This document shows, piece by piece, positions 35,402 to 46,300 of a DNA stretch of 64,000 bases. Location of the stretch: NCBI GenBank assembly GCA_039105265.1, contig JAPFFF010000034.1, positions 930,001 to 994,000 on the forward strand, in the 5' to 3' direction. Numbering within the stretch: position 1 is the stretch's first letter; every line of letters begins with the position of its first letter. This stretch comes from Tritrichomonas musculus. Its lineage: Eukaryota; Parabasalia; Tritrichomonadida; Tritrichomonadidae. Position numbers and translations under genes: made by a program. The notes below the pieces were generated by a model. The model ran no database searches. It was not told the DNA's origin and was given only the letters and a program-made list of their open reading frames with translations.

Positions 35402-35575
35402 ATGCCACCAAAAAGAACGAAAATGTCAAAAATCCCGCCAGAATTATTGTATTTAATCGAAAAACAAATAAGAAAAAGAAGTAAACCAACACGAAAAACA
35501 ACAACAACACCAAGAAAAGCGAGATCAAATAAAGGAATCAAAAGATCAGGCGTAAAAAGAACAAGAAAAAGATAA
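35402..35575 (+). CDS. 57-residue highly basic protein
   Basis: A short frame starting MPPKRTKMSKIPPELLYLIE and ending in a run rich in K, R and T (KRSKPTRKTTTTPRKARSN, GIKRSGVKRTRKR). About 40 percent Lys/Arg, like small DNA-condensing core proteins (adenovirus VII or mu type, protamine type). It is followed by two further basic proteins. Leader CAAAATCAAAAATG fits the right-block style. Confidence 0.6.
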   Translation: MPPKRTKMSKIPPELLYLIEKQIRKRSKPTRKTTTTPRKARSNKGIKRSGVKRTRKR

Positions 35576-35631
35576 AAAAAGAAATAATATTTTTATTTTT
35601 TGATAATTTAATGAAAAATCAAAAATAAATA

Positions 35632-36156
35632 ATGTCAGAAAATGCAGTAAAGAAAGTTGTCGAGGCAGTTGGAGCAGCAGCAGAAGCAGGTGCAGCAGCA
35701 AAAGGACCACCACTACCTAAATTTAAACCTATAAATAAGAAAGCAGGAACAGTAAAGAAAAAACAAGGGCCACCACTACCTAAATTTAAACCTATAAATA
35801 AGAAAGCAGGGATAGTTAAGAAAAAAACCACAGCTGCACCAAAAAGACGTCAAGCAGCAGCAGCAATGGATTTATCTCATAGATCAAAAGAAGAATTGCA
35901 AGCTTTCTGTTTGGCCCAAAAAATTCGTATTGAACCAACTTATACCAAGGAAAAATTAGAAAATCTTATTCAACGTTGGGCTAAAACAGGATATACAAAT
36001 CCAAAAAGAGCAAGTGCAAAACCACCAAAGGCACCAAAGGCACCAAAATTGACGAAAAGCGGAAAACAAAGAAAAACAAGATCAGATAAAGGAAAAACAC
36101 ATAAGACAAGACCAAATAGAGTTGCAAGACTTTATTATGGACCAAAAGAAAAATAA
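35632..36156 (+). CDS. Basic SAP-like DNA-binding protein
   Basis: 174 residues. A short module, GPPLPKFKPINKKAG, occurs twice (about residues 23-40 and 45-62) and a third time in the next gene. In the middle, MDLSHRSKEELQAFCLAQKI followed by YTKEKLENLIQRWAKTGY has the spacing of a SAP/HeH helix-extended-loop-helix motif, a DNA-binding fold. The C-terminus is K/R/P-rich (KPPKAPKAPKLTKSGKQRK). Likely a core protein that packs the element's DNA; inference from composition and neighbours. Confidence 0.65.
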   Translation: MSENAVKKVVEAVGAAAEAGAAAKGPPLPKFKPINKKAGTVKKKQGPPLPKFKPINKKAGIVKKKTTAAPKRRQAAAAMDLSHRSKEELQAFCLAQKIRIEPTYTKEKLENLIQRWAKTGYTNPKRASAKPPKAPKAPKLTKSGKQRKTRSDKGKTHKTRPNRVARLYYGPKEK

Positions 36157-36185
36157 ACAAATCATAATTATTTTTGCAAGTATAA

Positions 36186-38378
36186 ATGTCAAAAAAAGTA
36201 AATACAAAACGATCAAATACAACATCAGAAGCGAAAGAGTTCTTCAGGAAACTAGATAATCATAACCAGAGACAAGTAAAAAAAATAAATACAACAAAGA
36301 AAGGATATGCACAAAGTTATGAATTTAAAGATAAGAGATATTTTATGGAAAAAACACCTGATAATAGAATTCATGTGATGAAAGGATTACATGAATATGT
36401 TTTTACTCCATCAGAATGGAAGAAAAGATCAAAACAAAAGATCGTTCCATTAGAAATTCTTGATCCTACTCCAGAAAAACTAGAAGCACATAGATTATAT
36501 AAACAAAGGAAAGGTCAAAGAATGTTGAAAAATGGTGAACTCGATTGGGTCCTCAATGAAAAGAAACCAAGAACAAGAGCAAATGTTCCTAGAGCAAAAG
36601 ATTTTGTTGATAAACTCAAACCAAAAAAGACGAAAGATAAACTCAAACCAAAAAAGGCGAAAGAAAATGAGCCAAAACCAAAAAGAACAAGAGCAAATGT
36701 TCCTAGAGCAAAAGATTTTGTTGATGCGAAAGAGAAGAAAAGATTAGATAAAATAAATAAAATGATAGCTAAATATGGTGAAATACCAAAAGCTAAAAGA
36801 ATTGAAAAATTACAAAAATTAGGATATAATGTAGATAACAATACAGATGACGAAAAATTAAATATCTGGTTACATGAAGCAGATTGTATTCAAAAAGGTC
36901 GATATCAATATTTATCTTATGGAACTTTATTAAATGCAATCAATTCAATAGACTTAGAAGATGTTGAGCTCAATCCAATTCCAGCAGATGCAACAAGAAT
37001 GGATTTAGCCCAAACAATGAAAGATATTGCAAAAGGTAAATTTGGGAAAAAATCAAAAAAGGCGAAAGATAGTGAGCCAAAACCGAAAAAGGCGAAAGAA
37101 AGTGAGCCAAAACCGAAAAAGGCGAAAGAAAGTGAGCCAAAGCCAAAAAAGGCGAAGGCAAATGAAGCAAAACAAAGAAATCAAGAATTGAGAGAAAAAT
37201 ATAAAGGAATTAAAATTGATAGTCTTCGAAGATTGTTAAGAAGAAATGGGATAGAATTTGATGCATCAACAAAAAGAAAAGAAATAATTGAATTAATTGA
37301 ATCAAATAATCTTCAATATAAAAAGAGGGAAACAAAACAAAAAAATGCGAAAGTTGTCGAGGTAGCTAAAGGACCACCATTACCAAAATTTAAACCTATA
37401 AATAAGAAAGCAGGTTTCAAAAAAAAACCAATAACTGAAACAAATGACCAAATTCCTCCTCCACCTCCACCGCCCGTGAGCGTTAGCGAACCCAATCCAC
37501 CAATAACAGAAACAAATGATGCAGTTGGTACAGAAACTCCACAACCTCCATTAATGAAAAATCGAGAATCTTTTGAAAAATGGGTAAAAAAAGTAACTCT
37601 TAAAAAACCTAAATTAAGGACGACAGAAGAAGAAAATGTTAAAGAACTAGCTTTTGAAGCTTCATTATCACCAATTAAAGTACCAGAAGGAAGAACTTAT
37701 GAACCAAGAGTTTTAACCAAAAAAGATGAAAGAGCAACAGATAAACTAATTCAAAAAATATATGAAAAAGCTCATGTTGAAGCATCACCAGAAGCAAGAC
37801 GAAAATATATGGAAGTTATGAATCAGCATTATCAAAATAAAAAAAAACACAAAAAATATAACTATTTCAACCCTGAACAAACAGAACCAAATGTAGAAGC
37901 ATTTTTCTTTGAAGATGATCCAGAACCAAAACAAGAACAAACAACAGATATATGGAAAAATAAATATTCCAACAAAAATAGAAAAATAATCAAAGGCAAA
38001 ATTTCATTATTTGATGAGCCAGAACCGATAGAGAAAATTCCAGAACCGATTGATATGTTTGATACAGGAGAAGTTATCGTTCCAAAAGAGCCAGTCAAAA
38101 TTGTTAGACAGACGTTTGTTTTGCCGCAGATCACTCCTCCTTTAAAAAGAGATGAAATAAAAGAAAAAAATGCTCTCATTAAAAAGATAACAAATAAAAA
38201 GATAGATGTTAATGAAAAAATGTCACTACCAGAATTACGAGAAATTTGGGAGAAAAACAAAAGTAAAGGTGGTCGTCCAAAAGGAAGTCATGATCAAAAA
38301 CCAAGAAAACACAAAAATGAACCAAAACCCGTTAAAAATCCGTTAGAAATTCGAAAACGTGGTCGACCAAAAAAATAA
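36186..38378 (+). CDS. Large basic protein with SAP-like motifs and AT hooks
   Basis: 730 residues. It contains RANVPRAKDFVD twice (about residues 132-150 and 162-182), a lysine-rich tandem of ten-residue units (KKAKESEPKP, about 37055-37160), a helix-extended-loop-helix segment (IDSLRRLLRRNGIEFDAS), the GPPLPKFKPINKKAG module shared with the gene before it, a proline run, and two AT-hook-like motifs near the end (GGRPKGSHDQKPRK, RKRGRPKK). This is a DNA-binding/condensing protein by composition. The next gene begins at the base after its stop. Confidence 0.68.
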   Translation: MSKKVNTKRSNTTSEAKEFFRKLDNHNQRQVKKINTTKKGYAQSYEFKDKRYFMEKTPDNRIHVMKGLHEYVFTPSEWKKRSKQKIVPLEILDPTPEKLEAHRLYKQRKGQRMLKNGELDWVLNEKKPRTRANVPRAKDFVDKLKPKKTKDKLKPKKAKENEPKPKRTRANVPRAKDFVDAKEKKRLDKINKMIAKYGEIPKAKRIEKLQKLGYNVDNNTDDEKLNIWLHEADCIQKGRYQYLSYGTLLNAINSIDLEDVELNPIPADATRMDLAQTMKDIAKGKFGKKSKKAKDSEPKPKKAKESEPKPKKAKESEPKPKKAKANEAKQRNQELREKYKGIKIDSLRRLLRRNGIEFDASTKRKEIIELIESNNLQYKKRETKQKNAKVVEVAKGPPLPKFKPINKKAGFKKKPITETNDQIPPPPPPPVSVSEPNPPITETNDAVGTETPQPPLMKNRESFEKWVKKVTLKKPKLRTTEEENVKELAFEASLSPIKVPEGRTYEPRVLTKKDERATDKLIQKIYEKAHVEASPEARRKYMEVMNQHYQNKKKHKKYNYFNPEQTEPNVEAFFFEDDPEPKQEQTTDIWKNKYSNKNRKIIKGKISLFDEPEPIEKIPEPIDMFDTGEVIVPKEPVKIVRQTFVLPQITPPLKRDEIKEKNALIKKITNKKIDVNEKMSLPELREIWEKNKSKGGRPKGSHDQKPRKHKNEPKPVKNPLEIRKRGRPKK
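36570..37165 (+). repeat. Coding tandem repeats in the basic protein
   Basis: Two copies of a block encoding RANVPRAKDFVD (about 36577 and 36688), with KLKPKK units between them, and a later run of 30-bp units encoding KKAKESEPKP (about 37055-37160). Confidence 0.8.
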
Positions 38379-38615
38379 ATGAAAGGTCAACGATATGTAC
38401 ACAAGTCAAAGTGGAAAATAATTTGGGTTATTGACGATGATGGTTCTAGAAAACCGTTTGTTCTTGATGAAAAAGGTTCATTGGCATTGATGTATTTTCC
38501 AAAGAATGAAAATAGAAATCTTCGAAAAGAAATACAAAAAATATATCCCAAAAAAACACTTCATCCAATTGGACCAATTCGATTTCATGATTTTAGAAAT
38601 CAAGATAAAGGTTGA
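38379..38615 (+). CDS. 78-residue element protein
   Basis: The ATG follows the previous stop with no gap, suggesting a shared transcript. Basic, beta-like start (QRYVHKSKWKIIWVIDDDGS) and a basic end. No family. Its last 16 bases overlap the end of a small minus-strand gene. Confidence 0.5.
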   Translation: MKGQRYVHKSKWKIIWVIDDDGSRKPFVLDEKGSLALMYFPKNENRNLRKEIQKIYPKKTLHPIGPIRFHDFRNQDKG

Positions 38616-38710
38616 AATATTGGCTTATTAATAATATTTGGATCTTTTCTTGGATTTAATAAGACTGCTGGTTTAGCACTAATTTTTTTATTAAAACTTC
38701 CAAATGCCAT
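38600..38710 (-). CDS. 36-residue candidate protein on the minus strand
   Basis: A short frame, MAFGSFNKKISAKPAVLLNP and 16 more residues, with a right-block leader (TTTTTTAAAAATAAATAAAA before the ATG). Its start echoes that of the 93-residue protein at 50795 (MAFGSWIKKIGEK). The gene is divergent from 38734, only 23 bases away. Small, but start and leader support it. Confidence 0.4.
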   Translation of the reverse strand: MAFGSFNKKISAKPAVLLNPRKDPNIINKPIFQPLS

Positions 38711-38733
38711 TCTTTTTATTTATTTTTAAAAAA

Positions 38734-39000
38734 ATGACTTTATCATTACCAAAAGCTTTAAAGGACGATAGACAAGAATTAAGACATTTATTTAGTGAAA
38801 TCAAAAGTGAATTATTTGATACATTTATGAATACAGATAGTTTTACTGAATCATGTGAATGCATGAATATTTCAAAAAATATAAGTGTAATAGAAAAAGA
38901 AATAGAAACAGATTTAAATGAACTTGACGATATTATATTTAGGATGAAACAAACATTAGATCGCACATTAGTCATCAAAAAGTATTTTCAAATTTCATAA
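38734..39000 (+). CDS. 88-residue element protein
   Basis: From the ATG at 38734, directly after TTTATTTTTAAAAAA, the right-block leader (an upstream in-frame ATG at 38704 would lie in that leader). Helical and acidic (LPKALKDDRQELRHLFSEI, NISVIEKEIETDLNELDDI). Unknown. Confidence 0.55.
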   Translation: MTLSLPKALKDDRQELRHLFSEIKSELFDTFMNTDSFTESCECMNISKNISVIEKEIETDLNELDDIIFRMKQTLDRTLVIKKYFQIS

Positions 39001-39020
39001 ATTTTTTCAGAAACTCAAAA

Positions 39021-39554
39021 ATGATTAAGAAAAGAGCAGCGAATGCAGGAGTAAATGCTAATATTTCGTTAGAGCCTTCAGCAGCTAGTCAAAGTACAAA
39101 CAACTTAACAAATAATATAATAATTAATAAAAGAGATGATGGGAAAGAAGATATTGTTATAACTCGTGAAATTGAATTACCTGATATCAAAAATAATGAA
39201 ATTGAAAAAGATGTTAAATATTTAATTTTAGAAACATATGCAAAAATATTATTAGATCAAGATAAAGCTTTAATTTCGAATTTAATATCTAAAAATTGTA
39301 TTATTATACCAATTGCAAGTTTACAAGAAATAATCAAAACTATATTAGGTAAAAATTGTTCATCTGTAGAAATTTATATTGATGAAGATATTAAATGTTG
39401 TGCATCTAAAGCATCACCTATTCGAAAAATTGAAGCAATAAAAATAATTAATGAAGATGGTGAAATGGTAACAGATTTCAAACAAGTTTATAACAAAGAA
39501 TTTAATGATTTAGTTAATGTTTATCATATTTGTTTGAAATATGTTGTTGTATAA
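39021..39554 (+). CDS. 177-residue element protein
   Basis: An N-terminal part of low complexity (ANAGVNANISLEPSAASQST) and a folded C-terminal part with alternating hydrophobic strands (DVKYLILETYAKILLDQDK, IIPIASLQEIIKTILGKN). Unknown; by position (between core and fibre genes) perhaps a minor virion protein. Convergent with the fibre-like gene. Confidence 0.55.
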   Translation: MIKKRAANAGVNANISLEPSAASQSTNNLTNNIIINKRDDGKEDIVITREIELPDIKNNEIEKDVKYLILETYAKILLDQDKALISNLISKNCIIIPIASLQEIIKTILGKNCSSVEIYIDEDIKCCASKASPIRKIEAIKIINEDGEMVTDFKQVYNKEFNDLVNVYHICLKYVVV

Positions 39555-39564
39555 GATCGAACTT

Positions 39565-42500
39565 TTACTCTTTGAATACACAAACAATATTATCATTTAT
39601 TTTTGCAGTTATGATTCCAATTGTTAAACGTCTTATTTTTGATGTTATTGGAGTATTTTCATCAAGAACTTTGATTTGATTATCTTCATCAATATAAATT
39701 TCATCACCAATTTCAAACCTTGATGAATCATCAACTTTGACCAAATAATCACCATGACTTGCAAAAGTTATTGAATTATTTTCTTCGTCAATTCGAACAC
39801 AAATTCCAATAAATTCTTTCCAAGTACCTGTCGTTTTCACTGAACAAATACAATCTGTTGAATCTTTTTCGGTTGATTCAATCCATTGATTATCAACATT
39901 CTTATAAACTTTTCCTGTAATAAATACTGGTTTTCCTATTTCAAAATCATCAATAATATCTTCAATTGGAGCATAATGTGTGATTGTATTTGAACCCCTA
40001 CTGTTGACAGTTCCTTTGACATCTAAATTTCCAAAAATCTCGAATAGTCTTCCTGATGGAGAAACTTCATAAGAAAATGCTATTGAATCATTCAAAATTA
40101 CTTTCCAGCGGGCAGTATTGTATTGATTATAATATATTATTTTAGAACATTTTGTTGAATCCAAACCAAGAACTATATTTGATTCATATAAATTTGGATT
40201 TCCTTGATATACCTTTAAACAATCTGCATCTACACCATCTATTTCTAAATCACCATATGTTATAAAAACGTTATTATGAAAAATGGTATGATTTGCGTCC
40301 CAACCAATAATATTTGCACAACCTGTAACACCTAAAACACCTAAACCAGTCATAAAACCGAAAGTAGCAGCTTCATTTTCATTTGTACCTATGCCTGCTA
40401 TTAACGAGATTTTTAAATCTGATTCTGTATTATTTGTATCTAATATTGTTAATTTCCCATTTATCGTTGAATCACCCTCTTTGGAGACATAATTTGACAA
40501 ATCCACAGGTTCAGGAATTTCACTTTTCAATGCATAATTTGTGTCTGATTCACTTTTTGAATAAGAATATGTTTTCAGAGCATATTGATCCAGATCGTCA
40601 ATTGTCGCATAATCATCAGGGATTTCAGGAATTTCGCTCTTTAAAGCATATTTTCCTTCAGCTATTGTTTTTGTTTCGTATTGAGTCAAATCAGGAATTT
40701 CTTCTTTTGTCGCATATTTTGCATCTGCTTCTTCTTTCGTATACAATTCTTCAATATTTGGTTTCTTAGCTAATTCTTGCTGAATAGTTTCTAAAGCAGT
40801 ATTTACTTCGTCCGTTGTTGGATATTCAAGACTCAACATTGCAACATCATTTTGATGACTATTGACTGCTAATGCATTTATTTTTTCATCTAAAGCTTCA
40901 ATATCAGATAGAAAAGCAATATCAGCTGGAGTTTTCTCAACTAAAAGTCTAATAAATGTATTCTTTTCAATAACACAACCAATTAATTTAGCATCTGTAT
41001 TTTCTCCAGTCAAGGTAATTGTTTTTCCTGATTTATCAATCCATGATAAATATTTTGTACGATATTCTTCAGATTTTGGAAGACCTTCCATTGTGATGCC
41101 ATCTCTTGTTGTTGTTGCATCAACTCCTTTATAATCTGTTATGGTACCTTGTTCAATTTTGAAATAAACTCGTTTTTGACCTTCAGAGGTGAATAATTTA
41201 AATACGCAAATACCATTATTTAATTCTTCTTCTGCAGTTAAAATTATTGGAACATCCATTTCATTAACTTTGATAACTATATCAATTGTATCCATTCTTG
41301 TTAATTCACTTCTGGAAATATAATCATTATCCATTTCCTCAATTTTATCTACAATTTTCAATAATGGTTTCTTCATTGAATCTCTAAATGAATAACATAA
41401 TTGTTTTCCACCACCTACTGTTAAAATTTGTTCTTCTTCTTTTTCATCAAATATTGGAATTGTTGTTGCACCAGATTCACACCAATATCTAACACCAGAT
41501 AATGAAACTCCATCACTTCTTGATAAATCTGCTAATTCCATTTCTGCATTTGATTCTACCCAAGCTTTCCACATATTACTAACAACACCAGAAATACTTT
41601 TTATACCAAATGATATACCTTTAGCACTAAAACCTATCAAACCAGCTACCATTTGAATATTTTGTCTTAATCTAATTTTATCAACATCAGCTTCTAATTT
41701 TTCAGTTATTTTTTCAGTTAGAGTCATTCTTGTTTTTAAATTTTCAACGGATTTATCTAAATTATCAACATCAACAGAAACAACATCAATCGTATTTGAA
41801 ACTAAATTTAAATCTGATCTCATTGTTGTAATATTGTCAGCTGTAATAATTTTTGATGAAGTTATGTTGTAATCAGTATATAAAGTTGTTGCTGCATTTG
41901 GATTTGGACTCACTTCATAATATTGTTGATTAATTATATATTCAAATGGATTAGTATTTTTATCCCAATTAATTTCTTCAATTGGATCTACTAAATCTTT
42001 TCTTAAATATAATACTAAATCTTGATTCTCAATACCATGTCTTGATGAATAATCATAAGTTAATTTTTCAATTGTATCTAAATCACCTTTTAAACTCATA
42101 TAATTTTTATCATAATCAGCAGTACCTGTATACAAATTTTCAGGAATAAAACTTAATCGATTATTATATTTTGGAGAATCAATTTTGAAATCTAAATATA
42201 CTCTTTCCCAATTTGAAAAATTCAAACTATCTTTTTTAGTTGAATAACCATTTATATAAGCATGAACCGAAGCACAATTATAAATAACATCACCTTCTAA
42301 ATATTTTGGTAACCAAACTTCAACATCAAAATTTAAACCATATTTATCACCTTTTTCGATTGTACCATCTTTTAATAATACTTTTGATTCAATATCCCAA
42401 ATTCTTTTTAATTTTTCAAAGATGTTTGTTTCCCATTCGTTCTGATTAGTACCTACCAAAATATTTATTGGAGTTCTTTTAATCATAATTAACGCTCCAT

Positions 42501-43353
42501 CTCTTTCTTGATATTTTGTTTGACTTTTACCTGATTCTTGTTCATTTCTTTTATTTATAATTTTACCATTTATTCGACCTTTAATATTATTCCCAGTCCA
42601 TCTTCCATTACTATAAATATAAGTCCAAATATTTCCAAAACAATGTTCTTTAAATTCAAATTTTAAACCGTCAGGAATACTATAATCAGTAGGAATTGTC
42701 CATTTCATTGTATATACATCAATATTATCAGTCAATGTTTCTTCGGTTATGACACTTGGTTTGTATAAATATAAGTTATCAGATTCATGTAATTTCAAAC
42801 TATTTCTAGAATCTATGATATCACATTTGATGGAAGGTAATGTTGATTTCAAATGTGTTAATGGTAATTGATAAATAATACTAATTTCACCATTAATGTA
42901 CAAAGATTTCAAATCAAGATTTAAATTCTTATCAACAGCTAAAAAAGGATATTGAGAATTATGTTCATTAATATTAACTTTATTATCTTCAACTATAAAA
43001 ATTCCTGGACATACAAAATGCTTATTAATAATGTAAATTGATAATTGATGAATATAATTTCCTTCAATATCGATAAAAACATTTTTTCTTAAATTTATTT
43101 TAAACACTTCAGTCTTTTCATCGATTTGTAATAATTTTGTGATATCTTCTTGGTTCATGTCAATATTTAATCTTTTCATAACATTAGTATCAAAATTAAA
43201 TTCATCTTCAGTTAATGCATCTCTAGTCACATGATAATCAGAAAAACCTTCAACAGTTTCAAACTCATTCGATTTTGATGTTAACAATTGAGAACCTAAA
43301 TATGTTTTACCATCTACTTTAAATTGAATATCGCCTTTAAATTTGGTTAGCAT
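39565..43353 (-). CDS. Fibre-like protein, 1,262 residues
   Basis: The N-terminal two-thirds are beta-rich and unassigned. A coiled-coil segment (about 505-560, DVDNLDKSVENLKTRMTL) and a Gly-rich hydrophobic helix (MVAGLIGFSAKGISFGI) follow. Around residues 900-1000 there is a run of phage tail-fibre-type repeats: YTKEEADAKYATKEEIPDL, AEGKYALKSEIPEIPDDYAT, SKSESDTNYALKSEIPEP. After this come NYVSKEGDSTINGKLTI and a compact beta domain. Such collar repeats are usual in caudoviral fibres and form trimeric shafts. In a Polinton this suggests an attachment fibre or spike. Confidence 0.7.
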   Translation of the reverse strand: MLTKFKGDIQFKVDGKTYLGSQLLTSKSNEFETVEGFSDYHVTRDALTEDEFNFDTNVMKRLNIDMNQEDITKLLQIDEKTEVFKINLRKNVFIDIEGNYIHQLSIYIINKHFVCPGIFIVEDNKVNINEHNSQYPFLAVDKNLNLDLKSLYINGEISIIYQLPLTHLKSTLPSIKCDIIDSRNSLKLHESDNLYLYKPSVITEETLTDNIDVYTMKWTIPTDYSIPDGLKFEFKEHCFGNIWTYIYSNGRWTGNNIKGRINGKIINKRNEQESGKSQTKYQERDGALIMIKRTPINILVGTNQNEWETNIFEKLKRIWDIESKVLLKDGTIEKGDKYGLNFDVEVWLPKYLEGDVIYNCASVHAYINGYSTKKDSLNFSNWERVYLDFKIDSPKYNNRLSFIPENLYTGTADYDKNYMSLKGDLDTIEKLTYDYSSRHGIENQDLVLYLRKDLVDPIEEINWDKNTNPFEYIINQQYYEVSPNPNAATTLYTDYNITSSKIITADNITTMRSDLNLVSNTIDVVSVDVDNLDKSVENLKTRMTLTEKITEKLEADVDKIRLRQNIQMVAGLIGFSAKGISFGIKSISGVVSNMWKAWVESNAEMELADLSRSDGVSLSGVRYWCESGATTIPIFDEKEEEQILTVGGGKQLCYSFRDSMKKPLLKIVDKIEEMDNDYISRSELTRMDTIDIVIKVNEMDVPIILTAEEELNNGICVFKLFTSEGQKRVYFKIEQGTITDYKGVDATTTRDGITMEGLPKSEEYRTKYLSWIDKSGKTITLTGENTDAKLIGCVIEKNTFIRLLVEKTPADIAFLSDIEALDEKINALAVNSHQNDVAMLSLEYPTTDEVNTALETIQQELAKKPNIEELYTKEEADAKYATKEEIPDLTQYETKTIAEGKYALKSEIPEIPDDYATIDDLDQYALKTYSYSKSESDTNYALKSEIPEPVDLSNYVSKEGDSTINGKLTILDTNNTESDLKISLIAGIGTNENEAATFGFMTGLGVLGVTGCANIIGWDANHTIFHNNVFITYGDLEIDGVDADCLKVYQGNPNLYESNIVLGLDSTKCSKIIYYNQYNTARWKVILNDSIAFSYEVSPSGRLFEIFGNLDVKGTVNSRGSNTITHYAPIEDIIDDFEIGKPVFITGKVYKNVDNQWIESTEKDSTDCICSVKTTGTWKEFIGICVRIDEENNSITFASHGDYLVKVDDSSRFEIGDEIYIDEDNQIKVLDENTPITSKIRRLTIGIITAKINDNIVCVFKE

Positions 43354-43379
43354 TTTTACTTTTGCAACAAAAATAATAT

Positions 43380-46300
43380 TTACTCAATTGTGGAACATTT
43401 TTCTTCTAATAACTGAATTCTACTATCATAAAATTTATCACATTCAATATTTTTAGTTTTATCTTCTAAGATCTTAATTCGATTCTCAGTTGTCAAATTT
43501 TCAAACGTTAGATCAGTTTCAATATTTTTACATTTTCGTTCCAAAGCAGTTAATTTGTCATCTGATACTGTTCCACTACCTCCACATTGACATTGATTCT
43601 CTTCTAATCGAGATAAATCTTCTGAAAGACCAGCACAAAATGACCAAATCTCTTTGATTCCTTGATTTAACCATTTTAATTGATCTAGTTCTTCGTCTTG
43701 CCATTTCTTTAATTTTTCTTCCAATGTTAATACAACTGGTTTTTCCTCATTTAATGCCAATGTTTGAGCTTTATTATTTATGACAAAACCTTCTTTATTT
43801 CGATATTCTTGACTCTCAGTAGTATCAGCAGAAAATACATTTCCAATTTGATCAACATTTGATTCTAAAGTTGATACCCTTTCAGTATAATTTTTCATTG
43901 TATTTTCTAAATTTGTTATTCTAGTTAATGTATCAAAATCTATAGAACCTCCTGATGATGATGACCCAAGAGTGGCCAAATAATTTTTGAAATTCTCATT
44001 TGCAGGTAATTGATAATATACAATAATTCGATTATCTAATTCAATATCAGGTTCTATATTTTCTTCTTGATCTTCCCAAAAATTCAAATCATTTTCATCT
44101 TCTAACATTTTTAAATTAAATGTACCAATTATTTGAATCATTACTTTATCAACATTTGCATCTTTTGTTATTGAATATGTATATAATTTTGATGACAAAT
44201 TTGATTCAATTTGATTAGAACTAATTTGAACATCAAATACTAAATCAATATTTGATAATGCATAACCTAATTTAGTTATATCTCTTTCTCTTTCGAAAAC
44301 ATGAATTATTAAATGATCAGCATGATAATGATCAATTCCTTTTAATTCAATATTTAAGATCGTATTTGAATTAGAATCAATTGAATAAGTACAAGTTTTA
44401 AATGCATGTCTACCATGATCGTCAAATATTTCAGAACCATGTTGTTCAAAATTAACAAAACCATAAGCAGCTAATTCTTGAGGTTTTAAAGGTTTTAACG
44501 GAATTGAGTTTTTCATTGATTCTGCAAATATTGAATTTCTAAATATTAATCCTAATTGTTTATTTGTCAGATGATTATTTTCTAAATCTTGATCAGTTTC
44601 ATTTAAAGCATTATAAGTAAGATTAATATAATCAAAAATTCGATCAATAATTTGATGTTCAGCTTCTCGTTCTGCATTCATTTTGTCTAAATCTATTTCA
44701 TCAAAAACTTCAGAATCTGTTTGGGGTTGAACTGATCGAAATGTTGTTCCTTTCTTTTTGTTTTTTCCAATTTGAGCTGTATCAACAACTTTTTGAGTAT
44801 AATAATTATCAACAATTTGTTGATTTGTCCATTGATGAATCGCCGTAAAAGCGGATGATGTCAATACGATATATTTATTATCGGCTCTTTTGTACCGAAT
44901 TGCCCAACCTTTTGGAAAATAAACTAAATCATTACAGGTTAGAGTTGTTTGTTTTGTCGCCGCAACATCACCGTCCTCATCTTTTTCTTCCCAATCAAGA
45001 GTTTCAATAGTAAAATGTTTTAATTTTTCAAGGACTTCTTGATCAATTGATGGTAAACCTGATATTTGACGATAAACATCAAGTGTTTTTGATTTATCAT
45101 TTGAACCATCACCAATCAAAATACCTTTTGGAAAATAAGATTGAATATTCACTTCTAATCGTTTTGTTGATGTATCTTCACCTGGTAATTGAATTTCTTT
45201 TTTTTCAACATCGTCTAAATCAACTATTTTGTGACAAATTTCTGAAACTGTTTTTGATAGTTTTGTCGCTGATCCATTCTTAATTTGTTCCTCTGTTGTT
45301 CCTTTGGGAAAATAATATAACGGAAATGATGGTCTTGTAGTTCCATCATCATAAAAATTCGATAAGCAATTAATAATTTTATGTGAATGAACATGTCTAG
45401 AATTACCGGAATTGTAGAATAAGACGAGACCGTTGAACCTTGAAATTTGTCTTGGATAAATATATTCTTCTTTTTTGACCTTGCCCTCTGAAGATACTTC
45501 TCTTTCGAATGTTAAATCATTCATAAAATGAGTTATTGAATCTGTTAATTTTGGAATTGATTTCAAAGCAGAATGTAACTCAATTATATTTTTTGATGAC
45601 GTGGAACCGTCAAGAACATAGGCACTGTGGAGAAATAGTGGCTTGATATCAAAAACCAATTTTGGAAGATCCTCTGTTTCATCAAGAATTGAAAATGATT
45701 TTTTTCTCACATCGAATAAATCATTGACTTTCTGTCCAACTTTATTAGCTGAAACAGTATTTGAACTTGTCGTTGGTTTTCCATAATCCGCGGATGGTGT
45801 TGATCTCGGATACCATTGTAGCATAAAATTATATTTTGCATTTCCTTCGTCGTCTAAATTTTGAAGTTGTGAATAGATTTGGTTTGGAGTTAATGTTTTG
45901 TTTTCCTCGGAATGTTGAAAATTAAATTGAACAGAATTCTGAAAAACACTAGGGTAGGTTTTTGGATAAAGATAAGTGTCATTTTGAATTTTTGGAATGA
46001 CTGGTTCAATTATGTCTAATCTATTTTTTATTTGAGTATCAGCATTTTCTCTTGCTGTCGTTTCAGATATTAATGATGTATTCGTATTTGATTTAAATGT
46101 ATTATAGTCAGTTAGATGATTATTCAAATTTGTTTCCACAGTTGTGGTTTTTGTTTTATTTTCGTTCAAATCTGTTGTTAGAGTATCAATTTGAGCTTTA
46201 TTGGCATTAATAGATGTTGTTAAATTTGCTTTGATTACATTATCTTTTGTATCCATTGTTCTTTCTAATTCATCTTTATCCGCGGCTTGAATTTGTCCAA

